Shown here: in pieces, positions 33,474 through 42,827 of the stretch | How the letters are laid out: every line of letters starts with the position of its first letter | How positions within the stretch are numbered: position 1 is the stretch's first letter | Source of the DNA: Candidatus Saccharicenans subterraneus | Lineage (GTDB): Bacteria > Acidobacteriota > Aminicenantia > Aminicenantales > Saccharicenantaceae | DNA: 58,805 nt | Direction of reading: 5' to 3' | Assembly: GCA_003426165.1 (NCBI GenBank) | Contig: QUAH01000015.1 | Coordinates: 1-58,805 of the forward strand | Position numbers and translations under genes: made by a program | Notes under the pieces: generated by a model | What the model saw: only the letters and a program-made list of their open reading frames with translations | The model's database searches: none | Told to the model about the DNA's origin: nothing

Positions 33474-35300
33474 TTACTGGGAGCCGGCAACCGGCCTGAG
33501 GACCACCTTTTCCAGCTTCAGGGCATTGTTGTTGGCTATGGAAGTTATTTTGAACCTCAGAACGTGCTTCCCGGCTGTAAGCTCCACCCGCCCCAGGCTG
33601 TGGCTGGCCGGGAAATAGATCGACGGCGAAGGCTCTGACTCACCCCGGAGGACCGCCCGATCGTCCACCTCTACCACGAAACCGCTCTTTCCACCCCACT
33701 GCCAGGCATAGGAGGCCAGTACCTCGAACTTCCCACCCCGGCTCAACTCGAATTCCCACTCCGGAAAATCGTTGACGTTTTGCCAGTTGGTCAGCATGGT
33801 CGTCCGGTAAAAATAGTCCAGGTAGGCCCGCTGTCCCATCTGGGACTTGATTTCGGCCAGGCTGACCGGAAGTTCCAGCCGTCCGTCAGTTCCGGCTCGA
33901 ATCCGGTAGGGCTCCGCCTGGGGCCGGCCTTCCACTTCAATTACGGCCACGGTGGCCACCCGGTCCAGTGGCTCTTCGGGCAGCCTGATCACCAGGTCAT
34001 TGCCTTTCCTGGAATATTCCAGCTTCTGCCCGCTGGCCAGCAGGAAAGCTCTTTGCACCTTGTTCTTCAGGCCGGGCAGGACAATCCTTTTATCCTGCGG
34101 CCAGCCCATGATGTGCACATAAAGGCGGTTGCCCCTGACCGTGCACCTACCGAAAAACGGCAGCTTCTCAAAGACACTCGGCTCGCTCCCGTAAATTGCT
34201 TCGCCGTTGACCTTGAGCCAGGCACCGATCTGCTTCAGCCTTTCCACGAACTCCGGCTGGATGGTTCCGTCCGGCCTTGGCCCGATATTGAGCAAAAAGT
34301 TTCCGCCCTTGCTGGCGATTTCGATAAGCTGCCTGATTAGCTGCGGTCCGTTTCGAAATTCAGTTTCAAAGTGGTTGTAGCCCCAGCCGTTGAAATTCAT
34401 GGTCATGCAGACTTCCCACAGCCTCAGGCTGCCGTCTTCGTTCCGCCAGCCCGTGGCCGGGACATAATTTTCCGGCGTCCCGAAATCACCCAGGCCCGGG
34501 GCCCGGTTAAAAAGCCGGTCGTTGATAATAATGTCCGGCTTGAGCTGCCTTAACATCTGGCCGATACCGACGGCGTCGTAGTCTTCGTTCTTGTGCTCCC
34601 ATTCGCCGTCAAACCAGAGAATGGCCGGCTGGTATTTGAGCACCAGCTCCTGGAGCTGGCTTTTCATGTAACTGACGTAGCGCCTGAAGTCCGCTCCCCC
34701 GGCCGGCCGGTCTTTTTCCCAGCCCCTCCGCGGCAGGTAGTCCGGGTGGTACCAGTCCATGATTGAATAATAAAAACCTATGGGCAGACCCTGTTCCCGG
34801 CAGGCCTGGACCAGTTCGCCGATTAAATCTCTTTTTATCCTGGCCCCCAGGCTGTCATTTTCGGTGAAAGCGCTGTCGTAGAGGCAGAAGCCGTCATGGT
34901 GCTTGGAGGTGATCACGATGTATCTAACGCCGGCTTCCCGGGCCAGCCTGACCCACTCCCGCGGGTTGTAATTGACGGGGTTGAAGCTCCGGGCATACTT
35001 CTGGTATTCCGCCCACGGTATCTGCAGCAGCTCCCGGGCCCATTCTTCCCGGCCAATCTGGGAGTAAACTCCCCAGTGTATGAACAGTCCGAACCTGGCC
35101 TCCCTGAACCAGTCCAGGCGGTTGGCGGGAGCGGAGTTCGCCTCGGCTTTAACAGCCACCAGCCCGGCGCTAAGGAAAATCAATAAGCCGGCAACCAGGG
35201 CTCTTCCAAGGTTTTGAAAGTTAGAGTTGAAAGAGGAAGCAGCTCTGGATGCTATCCGACGATGGCCCGGTTGGCTGATTTTCCCGGCGGAATATTCCAT
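33474..35300 (-). CDS. Secreted alpha-L-fucosidase (GH29)
   Basis: A 608-aa glycoside hydrolase of family 29, which removes alpha-linked L-fucose from glycans. A signal segment (about 33-53) precedes the TIM-barrel: RFGLFIHWGVYS (H75), SKHHDGFCLYDS (H134, H135), and the nucleophile Asp 231 in ILWFDGEWEH. A C-terminal region (about 500-605) with WEFELSRGGKFEVLASYAW is a carbohydrate-binding-like sandwich, extending the usual 450-residue core. AGGAGG-type ribosome-binding site lies before the ATG. It neighbours the sulfatase-fold protein on the same strand, reminiscent of clusters for host- or alga-derived sulfated fucans, but nothing else here supports that substrate. Confidence 0.9.
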   Translation of the reverse strand: MEYSAGKISQPGHRRIASRAASSFNSNFQNLGRALVAGLLIFLSAGLVAVKAEANSAPANRLDWFREARFGLFIHWGVYSQIGREEWARELLQIPWAEYQKYARSFNPVNYNPREWVRLAREAGVRYIVITSKHHDGFCLYDSAFTENDSLGARIKRDLIGELVQACREQGLPIGFYYSIMDWYHPDYLPRRGWEKDRPAGGADFRRYVSYMKSQLQELVLKYQPAILWFDGEWEHKNEDYDAVGIGQMLRQLKPDIIINDRLFNRAPGLGDFGTPENYVPATGWRNEDGSLRLWEVCMTMNFNGWGYNHFETEFRNGPQLIRQLIEIASKGGNFLLNIGPRPDGTIQPEFVERLKQIGAWLKVNGEAIYGSEPSVFEKLPFFGRCTVRGNRLYVHIMGWPQDKRIVLPGLKNKVQRAFLLASGQKLEYSRKGNDLVIRLPEEPLDRVATVAVIEVEGRPQAEPYRIRAGTDGRLELPVSLAEIKSQMGQRAYLDYFYRTTMLTNWQNVNDFPEWEFELSRGGKFEVLASYAWQWGGKSGFVVEVDDRAVLRGESEPSPSIYFPASHSLGRVELTAGKHVLRFKITSIANNNALKLEKVVLRPVAGSQ

Positions 35301-35431
35301 CTTTCTCCCTCCTTAATCTCCGTATTGATTTTCTATATTACCAGAATTGAAAACTTAAAATCATCCGCAGGAGCGTATGGTTCTGGCGCCCGGTTTTTAG
35401 CCATATGGGTGCGACTTCCCCCGGGCCAGGC

Positions 35432-37672
35432 TCATTGAATCATGGACTTCAGCCGGGCCAGGCGTTCCCGGGCCCTGGCCACGTTGGTCGGGTCTTCACC
35501 GGTGGTATCGGCCAGGTAGAGTTCAAAGGCCCGGGCCGCTTCCGCCCACCTTCGCGTCTCCAGGCAGGCAATGGCCAGGTTGAGGTAGGCCTTGGGCGAG
35601 GGCTTCAGCTTCACCACCCTTTCCAGCACGGGCAGACTTTTTTCGTATTCACCGAGCAGGTTGTAGATGACGCCCAGGTTCAGATTATAGAAAGCGTTTT
35701 CTGGAAAATCGGCGGCCAGCCCGGCATAGACTTCGGCCGCTTCTTTCTGGCGCCCGGAGCGGACCAGGTTTTCGGCCTTGCTCAGGCGAATCAGCTCGTT
35801 TTCGGGTTCGATCTGCAGGGCCCGGTCGGCATAGCCCAGGGCTTCATCGATTTTTCCCTGTCCTTCGCTGACCGTCAGGGCCACCACCAGGGCATCATAG
35901 TTGGCTGAGTTAATCGCCAGGGCCTGGCCCGCGGCTTCCATGGCCTCGGCTCTCCGGCCAGCCAGAAGCAGAACCTGGGCCAGCTTGGACAGCAGGTGGT
36001 CAGAACCGGGCAGCACCTCCAGCCCGCGTTTCAGCGTGGCCGCTGCTTCCAGGTGTTTTTTCTGCAATCCCTGAACACGAGACAGGTTAAGATAGCTGGA
36101 CTCCAGGTTCGGGTTGCTCTCCACCAGTTGGGCATAGGCCTGTTCAGCCGCTTCCAGCTGTCCTCTTAGTTCCAGCAGGCCGGCTTCCTGGTAGGCCCGG
36201 AGCTCATCCAGCCGGTCCTTGGGGTCGGGCAGGGCACCGGTGGTTTGCGGCCCGGCCACCTGCAGGTAACCCAGGGAACGCAACCTTTCCCTTTCGGCCG
36301 GGGTCATTTCTCGCCCGGCGCTGGCCAGGCCGCTGGCCGTGGCTATTATTTTTTCCAGGCGGCTTCTGAGCCGGCTGGCAGTTCGGTTGCCGTCGGAATA
36401 GAGATTATTATTCTCGCCCGGGTCGGTTTTCAGGTTGTATAGCTCCGGCCGGGGAGCCTGAATATACTTCCAGTCCTCCGAAATTATTCCCAGCAGTTCC
36501 GACCAGCCATAATTTTCGCGCGGGAAGAAACTCTCCAGGTAGATGTCGGCCGGCCTCATATTCTTTCCCAGGAGCAGAGGCTTGAGACTCTGCCCATCGA
36601 CTTCAGGAGTTTGCTTTATTCCCAGGAGGTCAGTCACCGTGGGCAGGATGTCAATCAGCCTGACGGGGTGGCTTATGACCTGCCCTGAAGGCAGTCCGGG
36701 GCCGACCACGATAAAGGGCACCCGGAGCGACATTTCGTACAGGAAAAGCCCGTGTCCCTGCTCCACCTTTTCTCCGAAGGCCTCTCCGTGGTCGCCGGCG
36801 ATTATGATCAGGGTGCGGTCGTAACAGCCGTAAATTTTTAAGAGCTCGACCACCCGGCCGACGTACCTGTCCATGAAGGCCACCTCGCCGTCATAGGGGT
36901 CGGACTGGAATTTTCGTGCGAACTCCGGCGGAGGGTTGTAGGGAAAGTGGGGGTCAAAAAAGTGAACCCAGGCGAAAAACCGCGAGGCGTAATTTTTTTC
37001 CAGCCAGCGGGAAAACGCTTCATAGACGCCATTGGCCGGCCTTTCAGCGTTGTAAGTCTTAGAAGCCTGGCCCGGCTCAAAAAAATCGTCGTAGGTCTCA
37101 AAGCCCTGGGCCAGCCCGAAACGGGAATCGACCGAGAAGGAAGCCACGAAGGCCGCCGTCCCGAAGCCCCGCTCCTTCAGCAACTCAGCCAGGGTGATAA
37201 ATTCAGGCGGCAGGGAATAGTTGCCGTTGTTATGAACACCATGCCGGCAGGGATTCAGCCCGGTCAGGATGGAAGCGTGAGAAGGCAGGGTCAGCGGCAC
37301 CTGGCAGTAAGCGTTCTGAAACCTGGTCCCGGCCGCAGCCAGCTCGTCCAGGTTGGGAGTCCAGCCGGCCCGGTAACCGTAGGAACCCAGGCGGTCGGCC
37401 CGGGTGGTATCCAGGGTTATCAGGAGCACGTTCCAGTTGCCAGTTTCAGGCAGGGCCCGGCCGGCCCCGATTTTATCCTTAAGTATTATCAGGGCAGCGG
37501 CCAGTGCCAGTAGCAGTGCAGCGGCCACCAGGAAAGTCCTGATTCTGGTGTGCTTCTGGCCCTGGAGTCGTGATTGATTATCTTGCCCTGGTGCTAACTC
37601 TGCAGTTCTGACCGGGGCCTTGTCCTCAGGCGGGGAAATTGGTTTGTGTTTTCTTCTCTTCTTCTTACTCAT
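35432..37672 (-). CDS. Sulfatase-fold membrane protein with TPR domain, lacking formylglycine Cys
   Basis: A 746-aa membrane-anchored protein: a basic cytoplasmic N-terminus (MSKKKRRKHK), one transmembrane helix (about 45-65), then an alkaline-phosphatase/sulfatase-superfamily domain (about 78-430) and TPR repeats (about 480-746). Metal ligands are seen in LLITLDTTRADRLG (D88) and IIAGDHGEAFGE. At the sulfatase CxPSR box it reads TLPSHAS: Thr 128 replaces the Cys/Ser converted to formylglycine and His 132 replaces Arg. It is therefore unlikely to be a formylglycine sulfatase and may be a phosphohydrolase or phosphoethanolamine-type transferase using Thr as nucleophile. It precedes the fucosidase on the same strand. 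Confidence 0.82.
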   Translation of the reverse strand: MSKKKRRKHKPISPPEDKAPVRTAELAPGQDNQSRLQGQKHTRIRTFLVAAALLLALAAALIILKDKIGAGRALPETGNWNVLLITLDTTRADRLGSYGYRAGWTPNLDELAAAGTRFQNAYCQVPLTLPSHASILTGLNPCRHGVHNNGNYSLPPEFITLAELLKERGFGTAAFVASFSVDSRFGLAQGFETYDDFFEPGQASKTYNAERPANGVYEAFSRWLEKNYASRFFAWVHFFDPHFPYNPPPEFARKFQSDPYDGEVAFMDRYVGRVVELLKIYGCYDRTLIIIAGDHGEAFGEKVEQGHGLFLYEMSLRVPFIVVGPGLPSGQVISHPVRLIDILPTVTDLLGIKQTPEVDGQSLKPLLLGKNMRPADIYLESFFPRENYGWSELLGIISEDWKYIQAPRPELYNLKTDPGENNNLYSDGNRTASRLRSRLEKIIATASGLASAGREMTPAERERLRSLGYLQVAGPQTTGALPDPKDRLDELRAYQEAGLLELRGQLEAAEQAYAQLVESNPNLESSYLNLSRVQGLQKKHLEAAATLKRGLEVLPGSDHLLSKLAQVLLLAGRRAEAMEAAGQALAINSANYDALVVALTVSEGQGKIDEALGYADRALQIEPENELIRLSKAENLVRSGRQKEAAEVYAGLAADFPENAFYNLNLGVIYNLLGEYEKSLPVLERVVKLKPSPKAYLNLAIACLETRRWAEAARAFELYLADTTGEDPTNVARARERLARLKSMIQ

Positions 37673-37953
37673 AAATCAACCGAAGGCCTGGCCTCAAGCC
37701 GGCTTAACCATAGACCATTATAACTTATGAAGCGGACATTACCAAAGCAGAAGACAAAGGCTCGGGGGACTCAGGTCAGAGTGAGAAAATTACTGCCCGG
37801 ATAGCGTCTGGATTAATGCCATCGGGCGATGTAACATTCCTCAGATCAAGGATAACAGGTCGGGAGCGGTCGGCCCCGAAAAGCGACCGGTCGGCCGCAG
37901 AGCTTAACACATTTCACTCCTGGTTCTTTTAATTCCATTCCAAGGTGAGGGAA

Positions 37954-39315
37954 ATGGCCGGCACGCAGCTGGTGTCCAGGATGTTTGAAGTCATCGGCGA
38001 GGCGCTCCAGGTTGACCATTTCCAGCTGGTGGCCTTTGATTTCCGGCAGCGGCCCTTCTTCCAGCAGTTCCGGGGGAAGAAGCCGGTTCTCGGTGAGGGT
38101 GAGCGTCTCAACCTGATTAACCGGGCCCTGGAGAAAAGAGAACTGCTGAGCGGCCGGGTTAACCATGGTCAGGACATCCTGGCCGCCTGCTACCCATTCT
38201 GTTCGCAGGGAAGGATGTTCGGATTTGCCTACCTGGAAAAGCATAACCCGGAAGCCACCCTGACCGAAACTGAAATGGATATCTTGTCCTCGGCCCTGCC
38301 GGTGGTCAGGCTCCTCTCCCGGGAAAGCTCGCCTCCCGAGGAGGTGAAAGTTCAACCAGAAAATACCGGGCTGGAATTTCTCGGCCTGAGCCAGCCCTTC
38401 CGTTTGATAAGAGAGCTTGTGGACAAGGTTAAAGAAGTCAGTTCGCCGGTCCTTATCACCGGTGAAAGCGGGACGGGAAAGGAACTCATAGCCCGCATCA
38501 TCCATCACAGCGGGGTCCGCCGGCGCGGCCAGTTCGTGGCCGTTAACTGCAGCGCCATCCCCGATAACCTGCTGGAGTCGGAGCTTTTCGGTTATGCCCG
38601 GGGCGCCTTCACCGGGGCCCTGCGCGACCGGCCAGGCCTGGTGGAAGAGGCCAGCGGCGGCACCTTTTTCCTGGATGAAATCGGCGACCTGTCGCTTCCA
38701 CTCCAGGCCAAGATCCTGCGGGTGCTGCAGGAAAAGGAGATCAGGCGAATAGGCGAAAACCGCAGTCGCCGGGTGGATGTCAGGTTCATCAGCGCCACCC
38801 ACCGCAACCTGGAGCAGGAAGTGGCCGCCGGCCGGTTCAGGCAGGACCTCTATTTCCGGCTGAGAATCATCACCATTGAAATCCCGCCGCTTCGCCACCG
38901 GCCGGAAGACGTCCTGGTGCTGGTCAACCATTTCCTGGATAAATACTGCCGGGAGATGAATAAACCGAGGGCCTTCTTTTCGCCGTCGGCCCTGGAGCTA
39001 CTCTTGAAATACGGCTGGCCAGGGAACGTCCGGGAGCTGCAGAATGAAATCCAGCGGGCCCTGGTCCTGGCCGGCAACAGCCAGGTCCTGGGCGAAGAGC
39101 TTCTGTCCGATGATATTAAGAAATCTAAGGACAGGCCGCTCTCCGACCGCTGGGACTATTCCCGGGCCAAGGCCGAGTTCGAGAAAAAATTCCTGGGCGA
39201 AGCCCTGCGCCACTTCAATTTCCACCGGGCCCGGACGGCCGCGGCCATCGGCCTGACCCGCCAGGGCCTCTTTCGCCTGATCAAGAAATACGGCCTGGAC
39301 CGCGGGCTGAATTGA
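37954..39315 (+). CDS. Sigma-54-dependent activator with GAF-like sensor
   Basis: A 453-aa bacterial enhancer-binding protein. Residues about 1-125 are a GAF-like sensory domain. The AAA+ domain carries Walker A GESGTGKE (170-177), the sigma-54 contact loop GAFTGA (217-222) and Walker B GGTFFLDEIGD. A Fis-type helix-turn-helix ends the protein (TAAAIGLTRQGLFRLIKKYG). It should activate sigma-54 promoters on an unknown signal. The ATG at 37954 is chosen because AAGGTGAGG precedes it; a GTG at 37945 overlaps that site. It is divergent from the sulfatase-fold gene. No clear -24/-12 promoter was found by eye near neighbouring genes, so its targets are unknown. A hairpin-rich stretch lies upstream. 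Confidence 0.92.
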   Translation: MAGTQLVSRMFEVIGEALQVDHFQLVAFDFRQRPFFQQFRGKKPVLGEGERLNLINRALEKRELLSGRVNHGQDILAACYPFCSQGRMFGFAYLEKHNPEATLTETEMDILSSALPVVRLLSRESSPPEEVKVQPENTGLEFLGLSQPFRLIRELVDKVKEVSSPVLITGESGTGKELIARIIHHSGVRRRGQFVAVNCSAIPDNLLESELFGYARGAFTGALRDRPGLVEEASGGTFFLDEIGDLSLPLQAKILRVLQEKEIRRIGENRSRRVDVRFISATHRNLEQEVAAGRFRQDLYFRLRIITIEIPPLRHRPEDVLVLVNHFLDKYCREMNKPRAFFSPSALELLLKYGWPGNVRELQNEIQRALVLAGNSQVLGEELLSDDIKKSKDRPLSDRWDYSRAKAEFEKKFLGEALRHFNFHRARTAAAIGLTRQGLFRLIKKYGLDRGLN

Positions 39316-39354
39316 GTTGAAGCGCCGGTTCTTTTCTGTTAAATTCTAACCGTT

Positions 39355-39669
39355 ATGGAAGGCAAGGAAAAAAAGGATAAAGGGGACAAGGTTTTTCAAG
39401 TGGTCTGCCCGCACTGCGGCGCCCGCCTCTGGGTGGATTCCAGCCTGAGAGAGATCATCCAGTCGGAAAAGGGTCAGAAAAAGAAGGCCTCTTTTGACGA
39501 GCTGCTCCTCAAGGAGAAAAAGAAGGCCGAGGAAATCAGCCAGAAGTTTGATTCGACCGTCGAACTTCGCCAGAAAAAGCTGGAACAGGCCAAGCAGGCC
39601 TTCGAGAAAGCCCTGAGCCACCTGGACGAGCTGGAACAGGAGATAGAAGAAGAGAAGGAAAAAGGGTAG
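39355..39669 (+). CDS. Small Zn-ribbon-start/coiled-coil protein
   Basis: A 104-aa, very charged protein. The N-terminus has VCPHCGARLWVD, one half of a zinc ribbon (a single CxxC pair, so metal binding would need dimerisation). The rest is Lys/Glu-rich with heptad-like Leu spacing (ELEQEIEEEKEKG), an apparent coiled coil. It starts 40 bases after the sigma-54 activator and ends in a terminator, so it may be the second gene of that operon, perhaps modulating the activator; that is inference. No strong ribosome-binding site is seen. Function is not recognised. Confidence 0.65.
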   Translation: MEGKEKKDKGDKVFQVVCPHCGARLWVDSSLREIIQSEKGQKKKASFDELLLKEKKKAEEISQKFDSTVELRQKKLEQAKQAFEKALSHLDELEQEIEEEKEKG

Positions 39670-39673
39670 CTTT

Positions 39674-39702
39674 TAGGCTATCCCGGGCCAGCCTATTTTT
39701 TT
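39674..39702 (+). terminator. Rho-independent terminator of the activator/coiled-coil unit
   Basis: TAGGCT (39674-39679) and AGCCTA (39690-39695) form a 6-bp stem around ATCCCGGGCC, followed by seven T. It lies 5 bases after the small coiled-coil gene. Confidence 0.7.
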
Positions 39703-39812
39703 AATTCCTGCATTTTCGGAAGGGCAACCGGAATCCATTTCCTGTTGATATAGACCCTATGTTCCCCCGATTCGAAAGAAGTAAATTTATATTTTAATTC
39801 CTTGTTCACCAC
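39693..39812 (-). CDS. Candidate 39-codon small ORF or gene remnant
   Basis: On the minus strand a GTG at 39812 with GGAG 6 bases upstream opens 39 codons ending TAG at 39693. The residues include VVNKELKYKFTSFESG and HRVYINRKWIPVALPKM: a balanced, protein-like mix with few rare stretches, unlike the low-complexity shadow frames around it. It lies in the 315-base gap after the NhaC antiporter gene (same strand). Its stop overlaps the stem of the opposite-strand terminator. It may be a small protein, a 3' remnant of a lost gene, or chance. No family is recognised. Confidence 0.35.
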   Translation of the reverse strand: MVNKELKYKFTSFESGEHRVYINRKWIPVALPKMQELKK

Positions 39813-39984
39813 GGTTAGCTCCGGCCTGCACAGGATTGAAGCTCATCCACCTGAACCCAGCTGGCAGCTCGCAAAATCTAATAATCTATTAATTGTCAAC
39901 ATCAACGATTTTCCCTGAACGCATGGTGGTGGCCGCACTGCCAGGCTTTACTGCTTGTTCTTTCCTGGACCGTTAAACCCTTGC

Positions 39985-41421
39985 TTAACTTCCCGGCTGG
40001 GTTTCGTCGTCGCGGATTTTTTTGGCCATGGTGAAGCCGGTAAATCCGAATACGGCCAGGATTATTACCGCAAAATAATTGGAAAAGGCGTAAAAAAGGT
40101 AAGAAAAGGTCGGCACGCCCAGGGTGCCGGTGATGTAGACCCCGGCCATGCTCCAGGGTATAAGCGGCACGATTATTCCGCCGCTCTCCTCGATGATCCG
40201 CGACAGGTTCTTGGCGGCCAGTCCTTTTTTCCTGTAGGCATCAGACAGCAGCTCGGCCGGAATGATCATCGACAGGTAAGAACTGCCGGTGATGAGTGCG
40301 GCCAGGATGGTGGTACCGATGGTGGTCAGGACCAGGCTCCAGACCCGGTCGGCGAATTTCATGATCTTTTCCAGGATGACGGCCAGCATCCCGGTCTTCT
40401 GCATGATGCCGCCGAAGCTGAAGGCGGTGAAGGCCACCAGCTGGGTTTCCATCATGCTCATCAGGCCCCCGCGGGAAATCAGGCGGTCGACGGCTTCCAG
40501 CCCGGTGCTGGCTGAATAGCCCGAATTGACGGCCTGGGCCACCTGGACCAGGCTGGCCTTCTGGAAGATGGCGGCCAGGGCCACGGCCACCGCCGATGAA
40601 ATCAACATGCCCGGGATGGTTGGCTTCTTGGTAAAGGCGTAGTAAAAGACGATTAAAATGGGGATCAGAAGCAGCAGGTTAAAATTAAAATTCTTTTCCA
40701 GGGTGGAGGTGATCTGCTGGATTTTTTCCCGGTCGAAATCCCGGCCGCCGTACCTCAGGCCCATGAAGAAATAAATCACCAGGCCGGCCAGCCAGGCCGG
40801 GGTTCCCGACCAGAACATGTGCTTGATGTGGTCGAACAGGTTGGAGCCGGCGGTCACCGCGGCCAGATTGGGTATGTCCGACAGCGGTGACATCTTGTCG
40901 CCGAAGTACGCTCCGGCCACGATGGCCCCGGCCGCCGGGCCGAGTGGGATTCCCAGGCCCATGGCTATGCCGATGAAGGCCACGCCCAGGGTGCCGATGG
41001 TCCCCCAGGAGGTGCCGCAGGCCAGGGAGGTCAGGCTGCAGACCAGGCAGGCCGTGACCAGGAAGTATTTCGGGGAGATGAGCTTCAGGCCATAATAGAT
41101 CATCATCGGGATGGTGCCGCTGGCAATCCAGGTGGCCACCAGCACCCCGACCGCCAGCATGATCAGGATGGCCGGCAGGGCTTTCCTGATGCTCTCCACG
41201 ATGCCGTTTTCCATGTCCTTCCAGGTATACCTGAGGTAGGCACCGAGGCCGGCCGTGATGAAGGCCGCGGCCACCAGCAGCACCTGGGCTTTTATACGGT
41301 AGATGCCGTAGCCTATGCCCAGCAGAAGAGCCATGGAAATAAGGGGAATCAGGGCCAGCCCGAAGGAAGGTTTCCTTGGCCCGGCCGGCGATTCGACCTT
41401 TACTTCTTGTTTTTCGTCCAT
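39985..41421 (-). CDS. nhaC: NhaC-family sodium/proton antiporter
   Basis: A 478-aa inner-membrane antiporter of the NhaC family, which exchanges Na+ for H+ (some members couple organic acids, as in malate/lactate antiport). About 11-12 hydrophobic helices are visible. Family-type segments are SLACGTSWGTIGTLGVAFIGIA, GAIVAGAYFGDKMSPLSDIPNL, with its conserved acidic residues, and GGIIVPLIPWSMAGVYI. A GGGAG sequence precedes the ATG. It lies 77 bases downstream of the isoaspartyl dipeptidase gene and is likely co-transcribed with it, hinting at coupling with amino-acid metabolism. Confidence 0.9.
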   Translation of the reverse strand: MDEKQEVKVESPAGPRKPSFGLALIPLISMALLLGIGYGIYRIKAQVLLVAAAFITAGLGAYLRYTWKDMENGIVESIRKALPAILIMLAVGVLVATWIASGTIPMMIYYGLKLISPKYFLVTACLVCSLTSLACGTSWGTIGTLGVAFIGIAMGLGIPLGPAAGAIVAGAYFGDKMSPLSDIPNLAAVTAGSNLFDHIKHMFWSGTPAWLAGLVIYFFMGLRYGGRDFDREKIQQITSTLEKNFNFNLLLLIPILIVFYYAFTKKPTIPGMLISSAVAVALAAIFQKASLVQVAQAVNSGYSASTGLEAVDRLISRGGLMSMMETQLVAFTAFSFGGIMQKTGMLAVILEKIMKFADRVWSLVLTTIGTTILAALITGSSYLSMIIPAELLSDAYRKKGLAAKNLSRIIEESGGIIVPLIPWSMAGVYITGTLGVPTFSYLFYAFSNYFAVIILAVFGFTGFTMAKKIRDDETQPGS

Positions 41422-41498
41422 CTTTTTCTCCCGCAGTTGGCCGGGAAAAGTTTCAACCGGCCTGGATCATCAGGCAGTTTTATGGCTTACAGGTCAAT

Positions 41499-42665
41499 TC
41501 ACAGGACGAATGTGCTCCGAACCTTAAGTTGCCCATCTTCCATCGCCATCCGGCCGCGGCTGAAAACGTACTTGACCTGGAGGGCTTCGTCTAATAGCAA
41601 CAGGTCAGCATCGTAACCAGGAAGGAGCTTTCCTTTTCCAGGCAGCCGGTAAAAATCGGCGGCGTTGCCGGAAAAGACGGCCACGGCTTCTTCCAGCGAT
41701 AGGATTTTATTCTGCACAACTTCCCGGAAAGCCCGGATAAAATCTTTCTGGCTGGCCACGGTCAGAGCCACCAGCTTGCCCTTCTCATCAAACACCGGCA
41801 GGCTGCCGTTGGCGTCGGAACTGACGGTGACCCGGCCGAGCGGCAGGCCGAGAGATTTGATCTGGCCCAGGGCTTCCATGACGCTGACCTCGTCCGGGTC
41901 ATACGGTTCCGGACCGCAGGTCAGGTCAATGTATCCGCCCCGTCTTATCCATTCCAGGGCCTGGGAAAAGAGGTGACGGTTGCGGTTGGCATGGGTGGCC
42001 ATGACCTGGGTGGCCGGGAGCTCGCTTTCTTCCAGCATCCTGAAGAAGTACTCCAGCCCGCGCCGCCCGTCTCCCAGGTGAAAATGGGCCACGCCGGCCT
42101 TCCCGCCCAGCATCCCCCCGACCCGGCATTCGGCCACCAGCTTGAGGAATTCTTCAAAGGTGGGCTGGGAGGAACGATGGTCGGAGATGGCAATTTCACC
42201 CGCCCCGATAACCTTGTCGATGAGGGCCACGTCCGACCTGACGCTTCCGGTTATGGTCGGGGTGGGCAGGTTGTAGGCCCCGGTATAGATCCAGGTGCTC
42301 AGTCCTTCTGTTTCCAGGGCCCGGGCCTTGGCCAGGAGAGAGCTCATGTGCCGGGTGACGCTATCTGTGCCCAGGCAACCGATGACCGTGGTCACCCCGC
42401 AGCTCAAACAATCTTCAACCCTGATTTCCGGGGCCCGGGTGGTCGGGCCGCCTTCTCCGCCCCCGCCCAGGATGTGGACGTGGGGGTCGATGAAGCCGGG
42501 AATGGCCGTCAGCCCACGCCCTTCAACTACCCTGTATTCCACTCCTTCCAGTTTCACCCGGCCGGCTCCGGCCAGAGCGGCGATTCTTTCCCCGGCTATC
42601 AGCATGTCCTGGAGCTGGCCTGGGGTCTGGCCACAGGTTTTTATGTTCTTGATCAGGGTAAACAT
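41499..42665 (-). CDS. iadA: Isoaspartyl dipeptidase (beta-aspartyl peptidase)
   Basis: A 388-aa amidohydrolase that cleaves isoaspartyl (beta-Asp) dipeptides arising from damaged protein. Metal motif PHVHILGGGG (H62, H64) and the family signature EGGPTTRAPE identify it. SDHRSSQPT follows the position where the E. coli enzyme has its carboxylated Lys; here the equivalent residue appears to be Glu 157, so metal bridging may use Glu. The MATHANRNR and VTVSSDANGS segments supply further ligands. The ATG at 42665 is chosen because GAGG lies upstream; a longer frame from 42701 lacks a good site. It is followed by the NhaC antiporter gene. Confidence 0.9.
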   Translation of the reverse strand: MFTLIKNIKTCGQTPGQLQDMLIAGERIAALAGAGRVKLEGVEYRVVEGRGLTAIPGFIDPHVHILGGGGEGGPTTRAPEIRVEDCLSCGVTTVIGCLGTDSVTRHMSSLLAKARALETEGLSTWIYTGAYNLPTPTITGSVRSDVALIDKVIGAGEIAISDHRSSQPTFEEFLKLVAECRVGGMLGGKAGVAHFHLGDGRRGLEYFFRMLEESELPATQVMATHANRNRHLFSQALEWIRRGGYIDLTCGPEPYDPDEVSVMEALGQIKSLGLPLGRVTVSSDANGSLPVFDEKGKLVALTVASQKDFIRAFREVVQNKILSLEEAVAVFSGNAADFYRLPGKGKLLPGYDADLLLLDEALQVKYVFSRGRMAMEDGQLKVRSTFVL

Positions 42666-42827
42666 TGTGCCCTCACTTTCAGGTTGAAAATAAATTAACA
42701 CTCTTTCTTATGGCTGACAAGAAAAATCACGCTGGTGAACCGGTGATGGTTAAGAGTAAAATCAGGGGAGGGAAGATTAGAATTAGAAATTTGAGGGTTG
42801 GCCGATAAACATTTCCGCCCCGCACGT

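Noticed and set aside
37673..37953. Sigma-54 (-24/-12) promoters near the activator
   Set aside because: No TGGCAC-N5-TTGC match was found in this gap or nearby leaders.
37846..38931. 361-codon minus-strand frame opposite the sigma-54 activator
   Set aside because: Antisense shadow of a gene with clear AAA+ motifs; no motif of its own.
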